This document shows positions 5,964 through 11,542 of a stretch of DNA of 11,542 nt, piece after piece. The stretch's first letter is position 1, and the number at the start of each line of letters is the position of its first letter. The notes beneath the pieces were generated by a model that did not search any database, had not been told where the DNA came from, and saw only the letters and a list, made by a program, of their open reading frames with translations. The DNA lies in the NCBI GenBank assembly GCA_038231495.1, contig JBBRLG010000211.1, positions 1 to 11,542 on the forward strand, written 5' to 3'. The stretch is from JBBRLG01 sp038231495. Lineage in GTDB: Bacteria > Planctomycetota > Planctomycetia > Gemmatales > Gemmataceae. A program made the translations under genes and the position numbers.

Positions 5964-7454
5964 ATGCCGCGATCGCATTTTTGCTGCTGCATCCTTTGCG
6001 CCGTTCTTGGCCTGGCGCTGGCCGTGATCTTCCTCTTCGCCGCGCCGCAGGCCGCTTATGCCCAGGCGCCGCCCGTCAGCTTCATCAACGAGGTTGCGCC
6101 GATTTTGAAGGAATCGTGCTACGGGTGTCACGGGGCCAAGAACCCCAAGGGTCGGCTCGACATGACGAAGTACGAATCGTTCCGCAAAGGCGGTACCAAG
6201 GACGACCCCATCGTGTCGGGCAAGCCGGAAGACAGTTTCATCATTGACGTGTTGAAAGCCACCGACAAGACGCGCATGCCGCCCAAGGAGAGCGGCGCGG
6301 CGCTGCCCAAGGAGAAGGTCGCGGTCCTCGAACGCTGGATCAAGGAGGGTGCCAAGCTCGACGCCAACATCAACCCCAAAGCGGACCTGCAAAAGGAACT
6401 GCGCACTCGCTGGACGCCGCCCGTCCCGAAGGCCACTTACCCTTATCCCGTGCAGATCACCGCCCTGGCATTTACGCCGGACAACCAGAAGCTGGTCGTC
6501 AGCGGCCACCACGAATTGACGGTCTGGGATATCAACAGCGGCAAACTCGAAAAGCGCATTTACACGCGCACGCGGCGGGCGATGGCGATGGTGTTCCTGC
6601 CCGACGGCAAGCTCGCGGTGGCGGGCGGCCGGCCCAACGAAGAGGGCGACGTGCGCATCTACGACCTGAATGCCGGCACACCCAAGACCGAAAACGGCGT
6701 CACGACCCTTGATGGCGTCAATGACAAGGCCGTCATGCTCAAGCAACTGGTCGAAGCGGACGATGAGGTAACGTGCCTGGCCGTCAGCGCCGACGGCAAA
6801 AAGCTGGCGTCCGGCGGTTGCGACCGGGTGGTAAACGTGTGGGACATCAGTGGCGGCTCGGCCAACGCCAAGCTCGAACAATCCTTCGAGAACCACGCCG
6901 ACTGGGTGTATGGCGTCGCCTTTAGCCCGGACGGCAAACAGCTCTTCACGTGCAGCCGCGACAAGACGGCAAAGGTCTGGGACCTGATGGCCAAGGAATC
7001 GCTGCTGACATTCCCGGACCACCAGGCCGGCCTGAACGGCGTCGCGGTCAAGGGCGACGGCAAGCAAGGGTTCTCGGCCGGCGAGGACAACCAGTTGCGC
7101 TCGTGGAACGTCGCTGGCGAACAGGCCGGCAAGCAGGTCAAGGTGCTGGGCGGGCACGGCAAGGCGATTCTGAAAATCGCGATGCACCCCACGAAGCCAC
7201 TTCTCGTCACGGCCAGCGCCGACAACACGCTAAAGACCTGGAACCCCGATACCGGTGCGACCCTGAAAACGCTGGCCAGTCACACGGATTGGGTTTTTGC
7301 GGTCGCCATCAGCCCGGACGCCAACTTAATCGCTTCGGGGACTTACAACGGCGAAGTTAAGGTGTGGAAGGCAGCCGATGGTTCCGTGGTAAAGTCGTTC
7401 ATCGGCTCGCCCGGCGCGGCACCGGAGACCCCGGTAACGCCGCCCAAGAAATAA
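5964..7454 (+). CDS. Secreted planctomycete cytochrome c domain / WD40 repeat protein
   Basis: The 496-residue product begins with a signal peptide: a hydrophobic stretch to about residue 28 and a likely cut after AYA (33|34). A planctomycete-type cytochrome c domain follows (about 36-135), with one heme c motif CYGCH (52-56) and a probable axial Met105 in RMPPKE. Residues 165-480 form about seven WD40 repeats ending in WD/YD/WN/WK dipeptides: 165-190, 205-235, 268-295, 314-340, 356-382, 402-427 and 443-470. This should make one beta-propeller. GGAG (5951-5954) lies 9 bases before the ATG. Such fusions are typical of planctomycetes; the biochemical role is not established, but an exported electron-transfer or heme-sensing scaffold is plausible. 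It stands alone: divergent from blaI and convergent with the next gene. Confidence 0.9.
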   Translation: MPRSHFCCCILCAVLGLALAVIFLFAAPQAAYAQAPPVSFINEVAPILKESCYGCHGAKNPKGRLDMTKYESFRKGGTKDDPIVSGKPEDSFIIDVLKATDKTRMPPKESGAALPKEKVAVLERWIKEGAKLDANINPKADLQKELRTRWTPPVPKATYPYPVQITALAFTPDNQKLVVSGHHELTVWDINSGKLEKRIYTRTRRAMAMVFLPDGKLAVAGGRPNEEGDVRIYDLNAGTPKTENGVTTLDGVNDKAVMLKQLVEADDEVTCLAVSADGKKLASGGCDRVVNVWDISGGSANAKLEQSFENHADWVYGVAFSPDGKQLFTCSRDKTAKVWDLMAKESLLTFPDHQAGLNGVAVKGDGKQGFSAGEDNQLRSWNVAGEQAGKQVKVLGGHGKAILKIAMHPTKPLLVTASADNTLKTWNPDTGATLKTLASHTDWVFAVAISPDANLIASGTYNGEVKVWKAADGSVVKSFIGSPGAAPETPVTPPKK

Positions 7455-7468
7455 GCGTCACTACCAAA

Positions 7469-7539
7469 TGAAGTAGGTGCCGCGAGCCGAGCGGCACCGT
7501 TGCCGCAACGGTCCGGCTCGGCTCGCCGGACCTACTTCA
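7469..7539. repeat. Double-hairpin palindromic repeat (REP/BIME-like) in a convergent gap
   Basis: A 71-base dyad is centred on 7504. TGAAGTAGGT (7469-7478) pairs with ACCTACTTCA (7530-7539). Inside are two perfect 8-bp hairpins with 7-base loops: GGTGCCGC/GCGGCACC (7476-7483, 7491-7498) and GGTCCGGC/GCCGGACC (7510-7517, 7525-7532). The centre is CCGTTGC-C-GCAACGG (7497-7511). The loops GAGCCGA and TCGGCTC are complementary. It sits between two convergent stop codons (7454 and 7560) and could end transcription from both sides. A mobile or REP-like origin is inferred from its form; copy number cannot be judged here. Confidence 0.75.
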
Positions 7540-7559
7540 CCCTGCTGTCTGCAAGCCGG

Positions 7560-8420
7560 CTACCACTCGCGTTCCATAACCCAGGTGTCGCCGGACAGGG
7601 TAACTTCTTGTCGCAAAACCACGTCGTCCTCGCGCCGGACCCAGGTGTGAGCACTCATTTCTTCGTTGGTGTATTCGATGACCAGGCAATCGACTTCCTT
7701 GCCGTTCCATTTCAGCCGCTGCGTTTCGCGCAGCACTTTTGCGTTTAAGGTACTGTCGGGCCGCCCAGCGGGCACGAGCGCGGCCAAGGGGTCGATGCTT
7801 GGGACGCGCCACGTTTGTCCGGGGCGCAGACCTCGGACGTAGGTGACGGGATGCATCGGCATCAGGACGGAACCCTGGGCGGCAACCGGCACCGGCTCCA
7901 ATTTTCCCTTGTGGACGATGCCCTGGAACTCGAACTGGTAACGCCCGGCGAATTGGCCGTTGGTCACGTCGCCTTCCACCGCGACGGCGACAAGGTTTTC
8001 GACGGGTGGTTTCGTCAAGCCTATGACCGTATAGGTGACGGCCAATTCAACCTTGAGTCCGAGAAGTTGGCCCTCCGGATTGACGCGGTATTCACTGGTC
8101 ATGCCCTCGATTTTCATACTTTGAGGTTCGAGCGGCCTGTTCGGCGGCTGAGCCGTGAAGGGCTTGAAGACGGCGCGCAGGATGAAGTCATTTTCGTGCG
8201 GCCGGTGCTGGATAGCCGTTTGGGCCGTCAGCACTTGCTTGCCGTTGTGCAGAACCTTCCAATGCACATCGGCGGGGCTACTAGCTTCGTCGAGCAGGTT
8301 AATCGCAAAGGGCGGCGGCGAGTTAGGCTGTAGGTACGGCCAGTAGGATTGCCGAAACAGCATGACGCTTGTTGTCAACCAAAACAGCACAATGAGGAGG
8401 GTGAGCCAGCGGGTTGGCAT
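7560..8420 (-). CDS. Membrane-anchored protein of unknown function
   Basis: I do not recognise this 286-residue protein. It begins MPTRWLTLLIVLFWLTTSVM, an N-terminal membrane anchor or uncleaved signal, then a Pro-rich linker (about 31-38). The remaining 240 residues are rich in alternating hydrophobic and polar stretches, suggesting beta structure. Examples are GRYQFEFQGIVHKGKLEPV (159-177) and a Trp/Arg-rich end. No catalytic motif and no Cys pair are evident, with only one Cys (residue 245). The body is probably outside the cytoplasmic membrane. Upstream in-frame ATGs at 8483 and 8585 exist. The one at 8420 is preferred because the hydrophobic segment follows at once and AAGGCGG lies about 9 bases upstream; the 8483 start would add 21 residues. 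It is a single gene, convergent with the WD40 gene and divergent from alanine dehydrogenase. Confidence 0.72.
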   Translation of the reverse strand: MPTRWLTLLIVLFWLTTSVMLFRQSYWPYLQPNSPPPFAINLLDEASSPADVHWKVLHNGKQVLTAQTAIQHRPHENDFILRAVFKPFTAQPPNRPLEPQSMKIEGMTSEYRVNPEGQLLGLKVELAVTYTVIGLTKPPVENLVAVAVEGDVTNGQFAGRYQFEFQGIVHKGKLEPVPVAAQGSVLMPMHPVTYVRGLRPGQTWRVPSIDPLAALVPAGRPDSTLNAKVLRETQRLKWNGKEVDCLVIEYTNEEMSAHTWVRREDDVVLRQEVTLSGDTWVMEREW

Positions 8421-8531
8421 GACGGCTACCGCCTTGGGTTGCAAGCGTTTGAGAGCTAGACGTTCTACGTCCGCTTGTGGCATGAACCGGCGGGAATGCC
8501 AAGCAAAAGCACTGCCAGGCACTGATCCGTC

Positions 8532-8560
8532 TTGATTCCCGTTGCCAACCATTCCAGAAT
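8532..8560 (+). promoter_or_regulatory. Candidate promoter of alanine dehydrogenase
   Basis: TTGATT (8532-8537) and CAGAAT (8555-8560), separated by 17 bases, each match the sigma70 consensus at four of six positions. The ATG of the gene lies 48 bases further on. This is a plausible but weak match. Confidence 0.35.
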
Positions 8561-8608
8561 ACGCACTGCCGCGGGGTCCTTCCATTCAAAAAACCGGAGA
8601 GCCAACCG

Positions 8609-9727
8609 ATGCCGCAAGGTTTGAACTACGTCGTCGGGGTTCCCAACGAAATCAAGACGCACGAGTCGCGCGTCGCCCTCATCCCCGTCGGCGTCGAGGA
8701 GTTGACGCGCAGCGGTCACAAAGTTTTGATTCAAGCCGGGGCAGGGCAGGGCAGCGGCATCAGCGACGACCAGTACGCCATCAACGGTGCCGAGATCGTG
8801 CCGACCGCGGAGGACGTGTGGCGGCGGGCCGACCTGATCGTCAAGGTCAAGGAGCCGCTGCCGGTCGAGTGGCCCTTGATGCGTTCGGGGCAGATCGTCT
8901 TTACCTTTTTCCATTTCGCCGCGGACGAGCAGCTGACGCGGGCGGTTATGAATTCGGGCATCACCGCTATCGCGTACGAAACCATCAAGGACGCGCGCGG
9001 GAACCTGCCGCTGCTGACGCCGATGAGCGAAGTCGCGGGCCGCATGAGCATCCAGGAAGGGGCGAAATTCCTCGAACGTCCGTTCGACGGCCGCGGCATC
9101 CTGCTCGGCGGCGTACCGGGCGTGTTGCCGGCCAACGTCGTCATTCTCGGCGGCGGCATCGTCGGGGCCAACGCCGCCAAGGTCGCGGCGGGCCTGGGTG
9201 CCAACGTCACCATCCTCGACGTGAACCTCGACCGCCTGCGCTACCTCGACGACGTGCTGCCGCCCAACGTCACCACCCTCTACAGCGACCGGCACAACAT
9301 CCTCGACAGCATGACCCGCGCCGACCTCCTCATCGGTGCCGTGTTGATCCCCGGCGCGAAAGCGCCACACCTGGTGCGCAAGGACGATTTGAAACGGATG
9401 CCGCCGCGCGCGGTCATCATCGACGTGGCCATCGACCAGGGCGGTTGCGTCGAAACCTCCCGCCCGACGACGCACAGCCAGCCGACCTACATCATCCACG
9501 ACATCGTGCATTATTGCGTCACGAACATGCCGGGTGCGGTCGGCCGCACCAGCACTTACGCGCTTTGCAACGTGACGTTGCCTTACGTTTTGCAGCTGGC
9601 CCGCAAGGGCTACGACCAGGCCATTGCCGAAAACTTTCCGCTGAAACTCGGTGTCAACATTCGGCTGGGCCGCGTCCTAAATGCTGCGGTGGCCGCGACG
9701 TTTGGCCTGGAATGCGCGGAGAGTTGA
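8609..9727 (+). CDS. ald: Alanine dehydrogenase
   Basis: Ald catalyses the reversible NAD-dependent deamination of L-alanine to pyruvate and ammonium in the cytoplasm. The 372-residue product matches the family length. By alignment with the M. tuberculosis enzyme from memory, the substrate and catalytic residues are present: Arg21 in ESRVAL, Lys81 in KVKEP, His102 in FHFAAD and Asp276 in DVAIDQGG. The NAD-binding Rossmann motif is VVILGGGIVGANAAKVA (177-193), preceded by the family signature GGVPGVLPA (167-175). GGAGAG (8596-8601) lies 7 bases before the ATG. It appears to be a single transcription unit, diverging from the unknown membrane protein and followed by a 164-base gap before xseA. 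Lysine-ketoglutarate reductase and transhydrogenase alpha are related folds, but the full-length match favours Ald. Confidence 0.96.
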   Translation: MPQGLNYVVGVPNEIKTHESRVALIPVGVEELTRSGHKVLIQAGAGQGSGISDDQYAINGAEIVPTAEDVWRRADLIVKVKEPLPVEWPLMRSGQIVFTFFHFAADEQLTRAVMNSGITAIAYETIKDARGNLPLLTPMSEVAGRMSIQEGAKFLERPFDGRGILLGGVPGVLPANVVILGGGIVGANAAKVAAGLGANVTILDVNLDRLRYLDDVLPPNVTTLYSDRHNILDSMTRADLLIGAVLIPGAKAPHLVRKDDLKRMPPRAVIIDVAIDQGGCVETSRPTTHSQPTYIIHDIVHYCVTNMPGAVGRTSTYALCNVTLPYVLQLARKGYDQAIAENFPLKLGVNIRLGRVLNAAVAATFGLECAES

Positions 9728-9836
9728 TCGGTTTGAATCACCTGGCCTCGCCATTTTAGCGACGCAGCGCTCTTGCCTTCGAGTGCTGAACTGTTGTACT
9801 GTACCAGCGAACCCAAACGGTTTGACGGCCGTGGCC

Positions 9837-9855
9837 CGCAAAGCCGCAAGCGGCT
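9837..9855 (+). repeat. Palindromic motif shared with the birA/blaR gap
   Basis: The 16 bases at 9837-9852 (CGCAAAGCCGCAAGCG) are identical to 2923-2938. Here the sequence continues as an immediate dyad, AGCCG-CAAG-CGGCT (9842-9855), followed by GTTTG. It lies in the 164-base gap between ald and xseA and may act as a weak terminator for ald. Nearby small dyads are GTAC-T-GTAC (9796-9804) and CAAAC-G-GTTTG (9814-9824). Confidence 0.5.
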
Positions 9856-9891
9856 GTTTGGTCGTACACCCACCAGTCATGAGCTTACGGC

Positions 9892-11175
9892 ATGGCGACC
9901 CCGTTTCCCCCAGCGAACGTCACGGTACTCAGCGTCGGCGAGCTAACGCGCGCCCTCAAGCAGGTCGTCGAAGAAACTTACACCTGCGTCTGGGTCGAGG
10001 GCGAAGTCTCCAACCTGGCGAAACCGAGTTCCGGGCACCAGTACCTGACGCTCAAAGACGACGAAGCTCCGATTAAAGCCGTCATCTATCGGGGCATCGC
10101 GTTGCGGATGCGCTTTGACCTCTGCGACGGCATGCGCATCATCGTCCGCGGACGCCTGACGCTCTACATGCCGCGCGGCGAATACCAACTCCTCGTCGAG
10201 GAAGTGCATCCCAAGGGCATTGGGCCGCTGGAGCTGGCTTTCCGACAACTCAAGGAAAAGCTTTCGGTCAAAGGCTACTTCGAGCCGCAACGCAAGAAGA
10301 AGCTGCCGCGCATTCCACGCCGGGTCGCCCTGGTCACGAGTGCAATCGGCTCGGCGGTGCGCGACATGCTGGAAGTCCTGTCGCGGCGCTGGCGCGCGGT
10401 GGAAATCTGGATTTGCGCGGTGCGCGTCCAGGGTGAAGGCGCGGCCCCGGAGATCGCGGCGGCACTGGACATGCTGAACGGTCTCTGTCCGGCCGACGGA
10501 CAGCCCATTGACGTGGTGATCGTCGCCCGCGGCGGCGGCAGCCTAGAAGATTTGTGGCCGTTCAACGAGGAATGCGTCGCAGAGGCGATTTATCGCTCGA
10601 CCATTCCCGTGGTCACGGGCATCGGCCACGAGGACGACCTGACCATTGCCGACATGGTTGCCGACTGTCGCGCGCTCACACCGAGCGAGGCGGCAGAGCG
10701 CATCGTGCCGAACCAGGCCCAGGTGCTCGAATGGCTCGGCGGCCTGGAAAACCGGCTGCTCGCCCTGCTGTCGCGGCGCGTCGAACTGTTGCGCTGTCGC
10801 GTGGACGACCTGGCGAACCGGGGTGTTTTCCGCAACCCCTTGGACGGTGTCCGCACCGAGGAACGCCGGCTCGATGACTTGCTGGAACGGATGAAACGGG
10901 CCGTGCAGCAGCGCGTCGAGCAATCGCAGCGCAGGCTGGAAGGTACCGCGGCACAGCTGGAAACACTCAGTCCCCTCAATGTTCTTAGTCGAGGGTACAG
11001 CCTGACGCACCTGGAAGCGGGGCGGGAAATGATCCGCTCGCCCGCACAGGTTGCCGTCGGGCAGCGCATCGTGACGCGCGTGCGGCACGGCCGGATTGTC
11101 AGCCGCGTCGAGGACATCCAGCCCCTCGCCGCGGAAGTAAACGGAAAGGACCAGGCTCATGTCGAACCCGGATAA
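9892..11175 (+). CDS. xseA: Exodeoxyribonuclease VII large subunit
   Basis: XseA is the catalytic subunit of exonuclease VII, which with several XseB copies degrades single-stranded DNA from either end into oligonucleotides during repair and recombination. The 427-residue product has an N-terminal OB-fold (about 10-105), with VWVEGEVSNLAKPSSGHQYL at 33-52. The nuclease domain holds LVTSAIGSAVRDML (147-160), ARGGGSLEDLWPFNEE (212-227), GIGHEDDLTIAD (243-254) and LTPSEAAE (262-269). A long helical segment suited to binding XseB follows at about 275-365. Near its end is the conserved SPLNVLSRGYS, then a short C-terminal beta segment. The ATG at 9892 gives the expected N terminus, though its Shine-Dalgarno sequence is poor. 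The 3' end overlaps xseB by 17 bases. Confidence 0.96.
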   Translation: MATPFPPANVTVLSVGELTRALKQVVEETYTCVWVEGEVSNLAKPSSGHQYLTLKDDEAPIKAVIYRGIALRMRFDLCDGMRIIVRGRLTLYMPRGEYQLLVEEVHPKGIGPLELAFRQLKEKLSVKGYFEPQRKKKLPRIPRRVALVTSAIGSAVRDMLEVLSRRWRAVEIWICAVRVQGEGAAPEIAAALDMLNGLCPADGQPIDVVIVARGGGSLEDLWPFNEECVAEAIYRSTIPVVTGIGHEDDLTIADMVADCRALTPSEAAERIVPNQAQVLEWLGGLENRLLALLSRRVELLRCRVDDLANRGVFRNPLDGVRTEERRLDDLLERMKRAVQQRVEQSQRRLEGTAAQLETLSPLNVLSRGYSLTHLEAGREMIRSPAQVAVGQRIVTRVRHGRIVSRVEDIQPLAAEVNGKDQAHVEPG

Positions 11176-11467
11176 TGGCGAAGCGTTGACGTTCGAGGAA
11201 TCGCTCGTCGAACTGGAGCGGATGGTCCGCGAACTGGAAGACGGCCGGCTCGGACTGGAAGAATCCTTGGCGCGTTACGAGCAGGGCGTCGGCCTGGTGC
11301 GGCGCTGCTACACGCAATTGCGGACGGCGGAACAGAAGATTTTGTTGCTGTCGGGAGCCGACGAGAACCAGGAACCCGTACTGCAAACGTTCAAGCACGA
11401 GGCGACTGCGGTCGTACGCGGCGACGACGGGCGGCGACCTCGGAAGAAAACCGATGGGAGTTACTGA
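11159..11467 (+). CDS. xseB: Exodeoxyribonuclease VII small subunit
   Basis: XseB binds the helical arm of XseA and is needed for exonuclease VII activity. The 102-residue product contains the family core LTFEESLVELERMVRELEDG at about 10-29, then LGLEESLARYEQGVGLVRRC and LRTAEQKI, which form two antiparallel helices (about 12-66). The acidic and basic C-terminal tail (67-102) is longer than in the roughly 80-residue E. coli protein and looks disordered. GGAAAGGA (11143-11150) lies 8 bases upstream of the ATG. The gene starts inside the end of xseA in another frame, suggesting translational coupling. It is complete, ending 75 bases before the window edge. Confidence 0.95.
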   Translation: MSNPDNGEALTFEESLVELERMVRELEDGRLGLEESLARYEQGVGLVRRCYTQLRTAEQKILLLSGADENQEPVLQTFKHEATAVVRGDDGRRPRKKTDGSY

Positions 11468-11542
11468 GGCGATTGTGGCGAGCCGGGGGGGGGGGCGGCC
11501 GGGGGGGGTGGGGGAAAATAGGGGCCGGGGGGGGCGCGGCCC
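11468..11542. other. Low-complexity poly-G tail, probable sequencing or assembly artefact
   Basis: After the xseB stop the sequence turns into long G runs (for example 11 G in a row near 11485) broken by a few other bases. This is unlike any other part of the window. Poly-G is the usual failure signal of two-colour sequencing chemistry at read ends. I see no gene or credible regulatory site in it. Confidence 0.8.

Noticed and set aside
5745..7187. Minus-strand frame of 480 codons
   Set aside because: Antisense to the cytochrome/WD40 gene, whose heme motif and repeats show the true strand.
7469..7539. CRISPR or insertion-sequence end
   Set aside because: There is a single inverted pair with no repeat-spacer series, no transposase and no target duplication in view.
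8459..8471. GACGT-TCT-ACGTC dyad upstream of the unknown membrane gene
   Set aside because: Too short and unsupported by any neighbouring motif to call an operator.
8465..9511. Minus-strand frame of 348 codons
   Set aside because: Antisense shadow of alanine dehydrogenase.

Overview
The window looks like an 11.5 kb draft or metagenomic contig from a GC-rich planctomycete, probably a Gemmatales relative. This is inferred from three things: a secreted protein joining a planctomycete-type cytochrome c domain to WD40 repeats, a BlaI / M56-peptidase pair whose C-terminal domain is not a penicillin-binding domain, and GC-rich palindromic intergenic repeats. Most genes are housekeeping or common planctomycete accessory genes. 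I see no CRISPR array, tRNA, transposase or phage gene.

Layout. Bases 1-250 read leftward and resemble an rRNA operon leader: a strong sigma70-type promoter with a T-rich upstream element, a small hairpin (boxB-like) and a boxA antitermination motif. The rRNA gene would start just off the left edge, which is where assemblies commonly break. Rightward from 500 runs a compact purQ-nadC-birA operon (purine synthesis, NAD synthesis, biotin-protein ligation). A hairpin in the short convergent gap separates it from the leftward blaI-blaR pair (5584 to 3005), a predicted regulator plus membrane metalloprotease signalling unit. The protease gene carries an apparent one-base frameshift in a G6 run near its 5' end. 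A 379-base divergent region leads to the rightward cytochrome/WD40 gene (5964-7454). A striking double-hairpin palindrome (7469-7539) separates this from a leftward membrane-anchored protein of unknown function (8420-7560). Rightward again are alanine dehydrogenase (8609-9727) and the overlapping xseA-xseB pair for exonuclease VII (9892-11467). The last 75 bases are degenerate poly-G sequence, most likely a sequencing or assembly artefact.

How the genes work together. purQ, nadC and birA look co-transcribed, with an 8-base gap and then an ATGA overlap. blaI and blaR are coupled by an ATGA overlap and a strong Shine-Dalgarno sequence. By family analogy, BlaR would sense an envelope signal and trigger BlaI inactivation. 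xseA and xseB overlap by 17 bases and encode the two subunits of one enzyme. The remaining genes appear to be single transcription units. The items most worth a second look are the rrn-like leader, the frameshifted sensor protease with an unassigned sensor domain, and the intergenic palindromes, one of which shows compensatory base-pair swaps between its two hairpins.
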